IMG/VR virus record: IMGVR_UViG_3300033571_009183
Coordinates: 1 to 38,449 of that record
DNA: 38,449 bases
Source: a virus
Strand: one strand, 5' to 3'
Shown: piece after piece, positions 8,243 to 17,500 of the stretch
How the letters are laid out: every line of letters starts with the position of its first letter
Numbering within the stretch: the stretch's first letter is position 1
Translations under genes and position numbers: made by a program
Notes under the pieces: generated by a model
What the model was told of the DNA's origin: nothing
Database searches by the model: none
Seen by the model: the letters and a program-made list of their open reading frames with translations, nothing else

Positions 8243-10852
8243 ATGGCATACATCGTCGTCGAGAACTTCTCCGCGGGCCTCGACACGCGGAAGCATCCGC
8301 TGACCGCACGGCCTGGTACGCTCCAGACGCTGAAGAACGCCCACATCTCACGGGGCGGCGAGATTGAGAAGCGCAAGAAGTTCGCATCCTTTGCGTCATT
8401 GCCGGCTGGCACGTTCGGGATGGAAGCCGCCGACAATACCATCTACGTCTTTGGCTCCGTCGCCACGCCTACGATGCCGGCCGGCGTCACCTACCAGCGG
8501 CTGGTCAGCCCGACCGGCTCGGCGATGACCGAGGTTGTATTCTCGACCCTGTACGGCGGCCTTCCGTTCGTCATCGCAAAGTTCGCTGACGGCAAGTCCT
8601 ATCCATACTACAACGGATCGGTCATCACGGACTTCTTCGGCGGTGTGACGAACACCTCGATGGGCAGCCTCACAAACGCCGCAGCCCACATGGCGTCCAT
8701 CATCAACCTCGCCGGCACCGGCTACACGGCCGTGGCGGTCGGCGCGGTCGTCACCGTCACCGGCCCGAACGGCGTTGCCTTCACCCCCACGGCGACCATC
8801 GACGCCCCTATGACGGTCGCCATCGCCAAGACCCAGACCGCCGTCGCCGGCACGGCCGAAAAGCTCGCGGCCGCCAGCTTCTCCGTCACCGGCGGTAGCA
8901 CCTGTACGGCAGCAAGCACCTTTAGAACTTTGGTGAACATCAATGCCACGCCAAAAATCACCAGGGCTTACTACGGAGCTACTCTGGTGGCGAACTACGC
9001 TACTGGGAACCCGCTGACTCCGAATGAACTTGGCATCGACGCCAACACTTGGACTTACCCAGGCGACCCCAAGACGCCCGCTCAACGGCTTGCTTGGTAC
9101 CTATACACATACACCAAGATTCCTGCGGTGATGTACACGGTACCTGGAACGTACATAGACTATTATGTCAGCGACGCGGCATACGAGGACATCACTTCTG
9201 GTGGAACTGTAGGCGGAAAGATTACATTCAAGTCTTTCGTTTCTGACGCCTTCTGGCCTAGCAACGTCGTCGTCAGCCAGTACTACGACAATCCTGCCCA
9301 GTACAACGGCCAGACCGTGTGGTTGGAGTTCTCATCCGACCCTTCTTCGTCTCCGAACATCAGCGAGCTTATCGACGTAGCGACCATCGCCCCCAGCCCA
9401 TACATGGCTGGACGATACATCGCTCGTGCCGGAATCTTGAACGGAGGCATCACTAACGCCATTACGTCAGTAAAGGTAGATGGCGTTGAGGTTATGGGTT
9501 CGCCACAGAAGTGGCAGTACTCAAACACCGAAACGATGACCAAGCTTGCCGACCGCATCAACGCCTACACGTCTTCCACCGAGTACACGGCGACCGTCGC
9601 CAATGGCATGATTACCCTGACGGCCGTCGCGGGCAGCGGCTCGACCCCGAACGGCAAGGTCATCTCCGTCACCAAGACCGGCGATGTCACCATCGGCAGC
9701 CTGGTGTCCTTCTCGGGCGGCGTCACGGGCGTCAACAACCTGCCCCAGAAGTCCACGATGACGCTCGGCGGTTCGTACGCCAACGGCGTCAACATCACCT
9801 TCAAGTTCTCCCCCGACAACGATCCGGCCAGCGCGATCTACGCTGGCGCCAGCCGAGCGTCGAACACGACGCCCGTGTCGGCCCTCACGTTCAAGACCAA
9901 GGCCCACATCACCAGCGGCTCGAGCCTATTCTTCTCCGGCGTCAACCAGCCAACGAAGTGGGGCGAGAATGGCACCGGCGCCGGCTTCATCAATCTGTCG
10001 AACAACAGCGGCGGCAATGAGGTGCTTACCGCCCTTGCCCTTTATCAAGGTCAACTCGCCGCTTTCGCCCGCCGGTCAATCCAGTTGTGGGGTATCGACA
10101 CCGATCCTGCAAACAATCGCCAGGGCCAGGTGCTTTCCAATACCGGCACGTTCGCAGCCAGCAGCGTGGTGTCCATCGGGGAGATTGACGTCTTCTACCT
10201 ATCCGACTCCGGCGTACGATCCCTCCGCGCGCGAGACGCCTCCAATGCTGCCGTCGTCAACGACGTAGGTACTCCCGTTGACGGCATCATCCTTGGGGAG
10301 CTTGCCGCTATGACCGAAGTCCAGAAGGCGGCGTGTTGCGCCATCATCGAGCCGATTGATGGTCGCTACTGGCTGGCTGTCGGCTCCAAGGTATACGTCT
10401 ACTCCTACTTCCCGAACAGCCAGGTCGCCGCCTGGTCGGTCTATGAACCTGGCTTTGCGATCACCAAGTTCACCACCAAGGACGGCCGCGTGTACGCCCG
10501 AGCTGGTAACGTGGTATACCTGTACGGAGGTACGAACAACGCCGAGTACGACAACAGCGAGGTCGAGGTCGTGCTGCCTTATCTTGACGGAGGAAAGCCG
10601 GCCCACCAGAAGACGCTCAACGGATTGGACATGACAATCGAGGGAAGTTGGAAGGTGTTTATCGGAATGGACCCGGTTGCCATCAACGCCCGCGATGACT
10701 GCGGCACCATCACCCAGCCGACCTTCAGCCTTGGTCGAGTGATGGCTAACGGAACCGGCACGCACGTCGGCATCCGCATGGTCAACAACTCGTCCGGCTA
10801 CGCACGCATCGCCAACATCATCGCTCACTTCGAGGCGAATGAAAGTAACTGA
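8243..10852 (+). CDS. Tail nozzle protein (gp12-like tail tube B)
   Basis: This 869-residue protein follows the adaptor, as gene 12 does in T7. The N-terminus VVENFSAGLDTRKHPLTARPGTLQTLKNAHISRGGEIEKRK is a hallmark of nozzle/stabilisation proteins (quoted as its first part VVENFSAGLDTRK). The second half holds the typical propeller text FARRSIQLWGID and FYLSDSGVRSLRARD. Two related beta modules (about residues 155-225 and 432-500, the latter INAYTSSTEYTATVANG) flank a lower-GC insert at about 8920-9535. The gene carries more AT-ending codons there than elsewhere, suggesting mosaic exchange. Its 3' end overlaps the next gene by 14 bp. Role: distal tube and DNA gate of the short tail. Confidence 0.75.
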   Translation: MAYIVVENFSAGLDTRKHPLTARPGTLQTLKNAHISRGGEIEKRKKFASFASLPAGTFGMEAADNTIYVFGSVATPTMPAGVTYQRLVSPTGSAMTEVVFSTLYGGLPFVIAKFADGKSYPYYNGSVITDFFGGVTNTSMGSLTNAAAHMASIINLAGTGYTAVAVGAVVTVTGPNGVAFTPTATIDAPMTVAIAKTQTAVAGTAEKLAAASFSVTGGSTCTAASTFRTLVNINATPKITRAYYGATLVANYATGNPLTPNELGIDANTWTYPGDPKTPAQRLAWYLYTYTKIPAVMYTVPGTYIDYYVSDAAYEDITSGGTVGGKITFKSFVSDAFWPSNVVVSQYYDNPAQYNGQTVWLEFSSDPSSSPNISELIDVATIAPSPYMAGRYIARAGILNGGITNAITSVKVDGVEVMGSPQKWQYSNTETMTKLADRINAYTSSTEYTATVANGMITLTAVAGSGSTPNGKVISVTKTGDVTIGSLVSFSGGVTGVNNLPQKSTMTLGGSYANGVNITFKFSPDNDPASAIYAGASRASNTTPVSALTFKTKAHITSGSSLFFSGVNQPTKWGENGTGAGFINLSNNSGGNEVLTALALYQGQLAAFARRSIQLWGIDTDPANNRQGQVLSNTGTFAASSVVSIGEIDVFYLSDSGVRSLRARDASNAAVVNDVGTPVDGIILGELAAMTEVQKAACCAIIEPIDGRYWLAVGSKVYVYSYFPNSQVAAWSVYEPGFAITKFTTKDGRVYARAGNVVYLYGGTNNAEYDNSEVEVVLPYLDGGKPAHQKTLNGLDMTIEGSWKVFIGMDPVAINARDDCGTITQPTFSLGRVMANGTGTHVGIRMVNNSSGYARIANIIAHFEANESN

Positions 10853-11327
10853 ACTCTATCCGGAGGGGGTTCATCACGTCGTCCACAAGATGCGCGAGAA
10901 GGACCAGAAGGAGATCTTCGCAACCCAATGGTCGGACGACCCGTGGTCATTCGCCAACGGCGTCCTCAAGTGCGGAGACTTCGGCTTTGTGCTTCACGCA
11001 GACGACGGCGAGCCGGTGGTCTGCTGCGGGGCTTTGGCTATGTGGCCTGGCGTGTGGTCGGTTTGGATGTTCGCGACGGATCGCTTCGACGAGATTGCCC
11101 TGTCCACTACCAAGTTCGGCAAGCGCGTGTTCTTCCCGGCTCTGGACGCCGCCGGCTGGCATCGAATGGAATGCCGAAGCCTAGACAGCCACGACATTGC
11201 CCATCGTTGGCTTGAGTCGTTCGGTGCCTACAAAGAGTCGGAGACTACCAAGTACGGCAAGGGCGGGGAGCGGTTCTTTGTGTATTGCTGGACAAAGGAA
11301 CCAGCCGAGGCACAATCAAACGCATAA
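10839..11327 (+). CDS. GNAT-like internal virion protein (gp13/DUF2833 type)
   Basis: This 162-residue protein has the layout of the T7 gp13/DUF2833 family, which carries a GNAT acetyltransferase-like fold: an opening helix (HHVVHKMREKDQKEIFATQW), a beta sheet with VVCCGALAMWPGVWSVWMFAT, and HRWLESFGAYKESETTKYG near the C-terminus. The classical acetyl-CoA loop (Q/RxxGxG/A) is not obvious, so catalysis is doubtful. In T7 the protein is needed to assemble virions correctly and is ejected or lost. The start overlaps the nozzle gene by 14 bp, implying co-translation. Assignment rests on gene order plus overall pattern. Confidence 0.65.
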   Translation: MKVTELYPEGVHHVVHKMREKDQKEIFATQWSDDPWSFANGVLKCGDFGFVLHADDGEPVVCCGALAMWPGVWSVWMFATDRFDEIALSTTKFGKRVFFPALDAAGWHRMECRSLDSHDIAHRWLESFGAYKESETTKYGKGGERFFVYCWTKEPAEAQSNA

Positions 11328-11331
11328 ACAG

Positions 11332-11637
11332 ATGTGCTACGGAACCGTAAACCCTAGGGCTTCGCTGGACGAGGCACGCGCGCGTATCGACGCCTTGTCT
11401 CCCTCGATGCAGGCCCCCAAGCCCGTTGCGCAGCCGCAAACATTCACGACCTACAAGTCCACTTCCGACGGCACTCCTCTTGCCGACGCCGTCGCCCCTG
11501 CTCCGTCTACCGTCAACTTCATGGGTACGCAGATGCCTAGCCAAGGACGCATTGGCAATGCTCCGGCAGGCACTTCGGCTGCTTCTGGGATTACCCGCTC
11601 ACTTTCTCGTCAACCTAGCATGAGGGTTATCGCCTAA
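11332..11637 (+). CDS. Small Met-Cys virion-region protein
   Basis: This 101-residue protein starts MCYGTVNPR. It has one short helix (SLDEARARIDALSP), then Pro/Ser/Thr-rich, probably disordered text ending RQPSMRVIA. I do not recognise a family. ATG 11332 lies 4 nt after the previous stop. It is preferred over the in-frame ATG at 11197, whose extra 45 residues merely overlap the GNAT-like gene. It is the first of three consecutive proteins starting Met-Cys. Its stop overlaps the next start (TAATG), so the two are coupled. Probably a minor internal or tail component. Confidence 0.6.
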   Translation: MCYGTVNPRASLDEARARIDALSPSMQAPKPVAQPQTFTTYKSTSDGTPLADAVAPAPSTVNFMGTQMPSQGRIGNAPAGTSAASGITRSLSRQPSMRVIA

Positions 11638-12263
11638 TGTGCTTCGGCGGCGGAGGCGGAGGTGACGGTGGCGCTGCTCAAGCTCGCGCAGACGAGATGG
11701 CGCGCCAGGCGCGCATCAAGGAAGGCGTTGCTCGCATCGACCAGGAGTTCTCGAAGTTCAACGACGACTTCTACAATCAGCGCAAGAATGCCTATACGGC
11801 GTTCGCCATGCCTCAAGTCGGCGAACAGTACAAGCAGAACAAGGATCAGCTCGCCTACTCATTGGCTCGAAGCGGCCTTGGTCAGTCCAGCGAAGGCGCG
11901 CGCCAGGCTGGCGTCCTCCAGCGTGACAACGCGATGGCTCGCCAGCAGGTGGCCGAAGGTGCCACCTCCGAAGCCCAGAAGGCCCGCCAGGCCGTCGAAG
12001 ATCAGCGATACAACCTCGTCGGCCAGCTACAGTCTACGAGCGACCCCACTATGGCAGCCAACAACGCCCTCCGCCAGGCCGGCGTGTTGTCCATGCAGAC
12101 CGGCTTCAACCCCGTCGCGAACCTCTTCCAGAACACCACCGGCATGCTTGCCGCCGCCAACCAGGCCGGCGCCTATTCCGGCGGACCTGGCATGGGGGCA
12201 TACAAGGAGTACTTCGGCTTCGGTAAGCCCAACTCCTCCGGCAATCGAACCGTCGGACGATAA
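11637..12263 (+). CDS. Internal virion protein candidate (Met-Cys, Gly-rich start)
   Basis: This 208-residue protein starts MCFGGGGGGDGG, then is almost entirely helical and Ala/Gln-rich (ARADEMARQARIKEGVARID, FNDDFYNQRKNAYTAFAMPQ, LARSGLGQSSEGARQAG). The string FNDDFYNxRxxAY...P is one I recall from phage proteins encoded just before gp14-like genes. The helical, alanine-rich nature and position suggest a protein packed in the capsid and ejected with the DNA. The start overlaps the previous stop by one base. No membrane helix is clear, although residues 165-185 (LFQNTTGMLAAANQAGAYSG) are mildly apolar. Confidence 0.6.
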   Translation: MCFGGGGGGDGGAAQARADEMARQARIKEGVARIDQEFSKFNDDFYNQRKNAYTAFAMPQVGEQYKQNKDQLAYSLARSGLGQSSEGARQAGVLQRDNAMARQQVAEGATSEAQKARQAVEDQRYNLVGQLQSTSDPTMAANNALRQAGVLSMQTGFNPVANLFQNTTGMLAAANQAGAYSGGPGMGAYKEYFGFGKPNSSGNRTVGR

Positions 12264-12268
12264 ACACT

Positions 12269-13057
12269 ATGTGCGATCCTATCACCGCTTCAATCGCCCT
12301 CACCGTAGCCGGTACCGCCGCGCAGTCGGCAGGCCAGAACCGCGCGCGAAAGGCTATGGAAGGCGCGCAGGAGGCTGAACGCATTCGCCAGCGAGGCTTC
12401 CAGCAACAGTCCGAAGCCGTCCAGCAGGCCAGCGAGGCTCGCGGATCGAAGTCCAACCAGGACAAGGAGCAAGCCGCCGCAGAAGCCAGCCGCCAGGCTG
12501 ATTACGCCGCCGCCACGGCGGCCGCCCAGGCGCCTGTTGTCGCCGCCGGCGAGAACATCGCTGGCGACCAGGCTGCCAACGCCATCATCGCCAACGAAGC
12601 CGCCAACGCCAGCCGCAACGCCCTTGCGTTCGCCGGCCAGCAGGGGAACGCCAAGGCGGCCCTCCAGGGCTTCAGCGACCTACAGCTCGGCAACGCCCTT
12701 GCGAACGCCCGGGCTATGGAGCAACAGCGTACGCTCGGCAACTTCATGCAGGGGTCGTCCGGCGTGCTTGGTCTTGAGATGGAAGCCGCGTCCCGCAAGG
12801 GCGACAACCTAAAGACCCTCGGCACGCTTCTCAACGCCGGCGGCATGATCACCGGAATGGGTGCCGGCGCTGGTTGGTTTGGTACCAATCCTTCTACGGC
12901 CGCCACACTCGAAACCGCATCCAAGGGCCTGGCTCCTTCCTTGACGATTGGTGAAATCCTCAAGAATGGGGTCAAGACGATCAAAGGCGGAAAGCCTGTT
13001 CTTGGTGGAACTCCCGATCCCTCTTTGGGAATGAAGACCTACAAACTCAACGGGTGA
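12269..13057 (+). CDS. Internal virion protein B (gp14-like)
   Basis: This 262-residue protein starts MCDPITASIALTVAGTAAQS. T7 gp14 likewise starts Met-Cys, with a short apolar stretch and then SGQNNAQK; here SAGQNRARK follows. The middle is a long Ala/Gln helix (residues 30-190), and a Gly-rich apolar segment (AGGMITGMGAGAGWFG, about 187-210) follows. In T7, gp14 is the first ejectosome protein and forms a pore in the outer membrane; this homologue would do the same. The start lies 5 nt after the previous stop. Confidence 0.7.
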   Translation: MCDPITASIALTVAGTAAQSAGQNRARKAMEGAQEAERIRQRGFQQQSEAVQQASEARGSKSNQDKEQAAAEASRQADYAAATAAAQAPVVAAGENIAGDQAANAIIANEAANASRNALAFAGQQGNAKAALQGFSDLQLGNALANARAMEQQRTLGNFMQGSSGVLGLEMEAASRKGDNLKTLGTLLNAGGMITGMGAGAGWFGTNPSTAATLETASKGLAPSLTIGEILKNGVKTIKGGKPVLGGTPDPSLGMKTYKLNG

Positions 13058-13076
13058 ACCGAAGCAGCCTTAAACA

Positions 13077-14564
13077 ATGACCCTTAAACTTAACGTTCAA
13101 GGCGACCCCATGTGGGGTGCTGCCGTCCAAAACCTTGTCGGCTTGTATGACCCCAAGGCTCAAGCCGAAGGGGCTGCCTTGCTTGCTCGCACCCGCAACT
13201 TCGACGCGGAGACGCGCTACCACAACGCCCGCGCGGTCGGAGCCGAGGATCAGAACTCCGCCCTCGGTGAGGCTTACCTTGCCTCCGCCGGCTACACCCC
13301 AGCCGAGATTGCCGCCATGCGTGCGGCCCGATCCGGCAGCGTCTACGACATCGCCCACGGTCAGAACACCTTCCGCGGCCGCACGGCCTTGGAGGCTGGG
13401 AACATGACCCAGGCTTTGCCTTTGCTGGGTCAAGCCGCCTCCTTGGACGACTACGTCAAGGGCAAGAGCCAGTACGACCTGCTCTACCCGAAGGGCAGCT
13501 TTAACTTCCCGCTCGCCGCTGCTATTGCCAGCGGCATTCCAGAACGCGGCGGTAACGTCGTAACCCTTGATGAAAAGGGCAACGTTGTGCTTGGCCCGGT
13601 TACCGCCGAGGGCAAAGCCCGCGTAAGTCTCTTGGATACGCAAGGCGTCAACGACACCTCTCGCACCGCGGCGCAGAACGCCACCGACGCCGCGCGAGCC
13701 GCGGCCGTAACCAAGACCGGCGACGCGATGGTTGATCTTCGCCAGGCGCAAGCCGGCGCAGCCACCACCACCGCCGAGTCGAAGGCCGAAAACCTCACCA
13801 ACCTTACCAAGGCCCAGATTGAATACCTCCAGTCTAAAGGTGTCAGCCTGGCTGACTTGACTGCGGCCCGCGTTGGAACGGAAACCGCCAAGCAGGAAGC
13901 CATCGGACAGGGCGCTACCGACAAGACCCGGGAGACGGACGCCCGCATCAATCGCATCAACGCCAACATCAACAACGACGCTGTCAAGGCGGGCGCCGAG
14001 GCGGCGAAAGGCACCGACCCGGTCAAGGCCGCCAAGGCGCAGGCCGATCTGCGTGGCGCTATCGACAGCATGTACGCCAAGGACTTCTCCGAGAACCTCG
14101 GGGCTTCCAACGCCTGGGAACGTGTCGACCCCGCCCAGAAGCGTTCCCTCACCGAACGGGCGATGGAGTACATCGTCAATCAAAAGCTCGACCTTGGTAC
14201 GGCCATGAAGAAGGCCGAAGCCGACCACGGTCTGACGGGCAAGACCGTCAAGGGCCAGAAGAGCAAGTGGTTCGGCCTTAAGGAAACGCCGGACGGCAAG
14301 ATCACCTTCGAGGGCTTCACCGCCCCGTCTGCCTTGGCGGCTGCCGCCGCGGCTGGGTCTAATCCTGCTGGCACGCCGGCTGCCCCGACTATGGCACCCT
14401 CGGCGACGACTTCGGCCGTCCCGGCTACCCCGGCTGCCACTACCGCTCCGGCCGCTCCTGCCATCCCCGCCGGGGCTATCGAGGTTAAGACCCAGGCGGA
14501 CATTGACAATGCGCCTAGTGGGGCAATCCTAATCGTTAACGGCAAGCCCATGCGCAAGTCGTAA
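13077..14564 (+). CDS. Internal virion protein in gp15 position
   Basis: A 495-residue Ala/Thr/Lys-rich, mostly helical protein with no enzyme motif that I can see. An N-terminal helical half (MWGAAVQNLVGLYDPKAQAE, ARTRNFDAETRYHNARAVGA) is followed by a coiled region (about residues 185-310) rich in DAARAAAV/AESKAENLTNLTKA. Next comes a small domain (about 380-425, KAEADHGLTGKTVKGQKSKW), then an Ala/Pro/Thr linker (about 425-465), and a C-terminal mini-domain VKTQADIDNAPSGAILIVNG. The latter resembles the short SNxxGxxxxNGxPM tails on phage internal proteins. Gene order (between gp14-like and giant gp16-like genes) suggests an ejection-tube component like gp15; sequence alone does not prove it. 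Confidence 0.58.
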   Translation: MTLKLNVQGDPMWGAAVQNLVGLYDPKAQAEGAALLARTRNFDAETRYHNARAVGAEDQNSALGEAYLASAGYTPAEIAAMRAARSGSVYDIAHGQNTFRGRTALEAGNMTQALPLLGQAASLDDYVKGKSQYDLLYPKGSFNFPLAAAIASGIPERGGNVVTLDEKGNVVLGPVTAEGKARVSLLDTQGVNDTSRTAAQNATDAARAAAVTKTGDAMVDLRQAQAGAATTTAESKAENLTNLTKAQIEYLQSKGVSLADLTAARVGTETAKQEAIGQGATDKTRETDARINRINANINNDAVKAGAEAAKGTDPVKAAKAQADLRGAIDSMYAKDFSENLGASNAWERVDPAQKRSLTERAMEYIVNQKLDLGTAMKKAEADHGLTGKTVKGQKSKWFGLKETPDGKITFEGFTAPSALAAAAAAGSNPAGTPAAPTMAPSATTSAVPATPAATTAPAAPAIPAGAIEVKTQADIDNAPSGAILIVNGKPMRKS

Positions 14565-14567
14565 ACG

Positions 14568-17500
14568 ATGCCCGACACCTTCGACACCTCGAAACTGGTA
14601 CCCCTCGACGTCAGCGGTTTGGTTCCGCTGAAGGAGGAGCCGAAGCTGGACTTGGGCGGCCTTGTTCCGCTCAACACCGCGGGGCTTGTGCCGGTCGAGG
14701 CAACCGCACCCGTCGCGCCGGCGCCCGTATCAACCGCCACCACGGCCGCTCCGCGGGCTGGCTTTGGCTCATTTGTCGACTCCGCCCAGCGCAGTTACTA
14801 CGAACACGGCGTCAACAACTACATCAAGGAAAAGTTCGACAACGCCGCCTACCTAAACCGACTCCGCGCGGGCGGGAAGGTCGAGCCGATGGAAGACGGC
14901 GCATTCAGCGCCGAACAGCAAAAAGCCTTCTACGACCTGTCTATGGCCGGGAAGTCTGGCAGCTCTCCAGAAGCAAGGGCCGCTGAAATCGCCCGAGTCG
15001 AGCGAAGGGTTCTTGAGTTGAACGACATCATCAAGGCCGAGGAAGCGAAGCGTGTCGGCGTAGGACCAGAAAGCGCGCAGAGCATCAGCCTCGGCCAGGC
15101 TCTCGAGAAGGCCAATCAAATGCCGACAGTCGGCGGACGCATCGGTAGTTCGTTTGGCGCATTGATAGACAACGCCGGCGGCATCCCGGACATGGTCGCC
15201 GGTGGTGCATACGGAACGGCGCGGCCCATCGCTGGCGCGCTTGCCACGGCCCTCGTCACGCGCGGGTCCGGCCTAGTCGCTCGCGTCCTTCCGGAAATCG
15301 TCAGCGGCGCCATCACGCTCAACGACTCCCAGGTCGGCATCGTCGGCGAGCTGATGCAGAAGATGGCGCAAAAGCGCGGCTTCGACATCCGCAAGAACCC
15401 GGAGATGATGGATGCGCTGATGAACGACGTCGACTTCGTCGAAGACGTCCGACAGGAAGCACTCCGAGGCGGCACAAGCGACGCCATTTGGACCGCCATT
15501 TCCACCCGCCTCGGCCTGTCGCCGAAGATCAAGGGCGTGTGGCAGCCCATCGTGCAAGCCGGCGCCGAGTCGGCGACGACCGCCAGCCAGGGTCTTTTCC
15601 GAACCGGCGAGGTTGACGTCGCGCAGACCGTCGCAGCGTTCCCGGCAGGCTTTGCGATTGAAGGTCCCAGCTTCGCCATCGGCCGTGGGATTGATGCCAT
15701 CAAGGCCAACGTCGCATCCCGAGGTTCGACGGCGCCGGCCACCCCGGCAGCCCAGCCGGCGGCTGCCCCTGCTCCAGCGCCGGCAGCCCCCGTTGCTGCT
15801 CCCGCCCAGCCTGGCGTAGATCCGACGACCCTAGCCGGAGAAGTTCCCGCTCCAGCCGCTCCAGCTGCGGAAGCACCTGCACCCGCTACGCCGGCCGCAG
15901 ACCCTCTTCAACTAGAAGTCGAACGTCGGCAACTTGAGTCTGATTTCATCGCCGCATCTGATGCGCACTTGGCTGCGTTTCAAAGGTTGAGTGCCATCAT
16001 CGACGAACTAGGAGTCGATCACCCGGACGCAATCGCTGCAAAACAGGAAATGGATGCAGCCGGATCTGCCCTCGAAGCTGCAAGGGTTGCCCTCGAAGCA
16101 AAGACCGCGGAAGTCCAAGCGGCCAACGTCGCCGCGGATGCGGCCCGCAACACCCCGCCCGCTCCTCAAGCAGCTCCTTCTGCCCCGCCCGCTACTCAAG
16201 CTGTCGTCGCCCAAGGAAGCGTACCACCGCGTCCTATTTATGATGACCGCTTTTCCGGAAAAGGGCAGGCCGGTCTAAATGACTTTGTTGCTGCCGTAAA
16301 AGAGTGGGATGAAAAATACGGAAAGACGCATTTGTTTGACGGTACGCCCAAGGAAGCCCAAGCCCAAGCCCAGGTCGCTCCCGCCGTTCCCGCCGCTCCT
16401 GCCGCTCCCGCACCCACTACCGCTACGGCAACTCCTGCCGCTCCGGCTCCGGCAGATGGTGCTAATCTACGCAATTCTGCGGAGAATACGGCTCCCCAAT
16501 CTACGCAAGCCCCGGCGGCTCCCGCCGCATCTTACGACGGCGGCGACCCGCGTAACGACCCGCGTTTCGCCGACCTCGACCGAGACGACAAGAGCGAACT
16601 GCGCCGCGCCTTCTCGACCCTCCAGAAACTCCAGGAGCGTCGAGCCGAGGCTGCCGCCAACGGCAACCCGACCAACCGCCTGGATGACCAGATTGCCCGG
16701 TTGAAGGCAAACATCGGCGAGACGCTGGGCGACGGTAAGCCCGCTCCCCAGCAGCAAGCCCAGCCCGCCCAGCCTGCACCCGCTCCTGCGGCTCCTGTAG
16801 CCCCGCAAGCCGCCGAGGTGACTCCTACCCCTTCCCCGCAGGCCCAGACCGCCCCAGCCCCTGCCAGCGACACGCAGACCGCCCAGCAGGAAGCCCCTGC
16901 CCAGCCCGCCCCCACCCAGACCCCCGTCCAGAAGCCGTCCTTCGTCGCCGGCCTGCGCGAGGACGCCCGCAAGCTGCGGGGCGAGGGCATCCCCCAGACG
17001 CCCCCCGCCAAGCCCCTCCCGCCGCGTCCCGAAGCCGCCGTCCCGGTCGACCCGAACGACCCGCAGACCGACCCGCGCTTCAAGAACCTCAACCGCAACC
17101 AGCGGGAGCAGGTCAACGTCGCCCAGAACAAGATCAACAACGACCTCAAGACCCGCGCGCAGGCCGTGCGGGATGGACGTTCCACCAAGAACCTGGACGA
17201 CCGCATCGCCAAGAATCGCGCCGAAGTCGAGCGTGTGCTGTCCGGCGCGCCGAAGCCCCCGAAGCAGGCGAAGCCAGCCAACGCCCCTGTCGATCCCAGC
17301 GCCACGCCCATCGACCCTACGGCTCCCGAAGAGCAGTCCGCCACGTCCGAGGACGACCCGGAGGTACAGGCCGCCAAGTTCCCGAACCCCAATCCGGACC
17401 TGGATAATCCTATCAAGAACGATTTGGCCGACTTTAACGAACAGCGAGCCGCAGAACTTGAGAAGACCGCCCAGGAAACGGACGACCCAGACCTGAAGGA

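Noticed and set aside
13047-14228. Minus-strand open frame of 393 codons
   Set aside because: Antisense to the gp15-position gene; Gly/Val-rich without recognisable domain.
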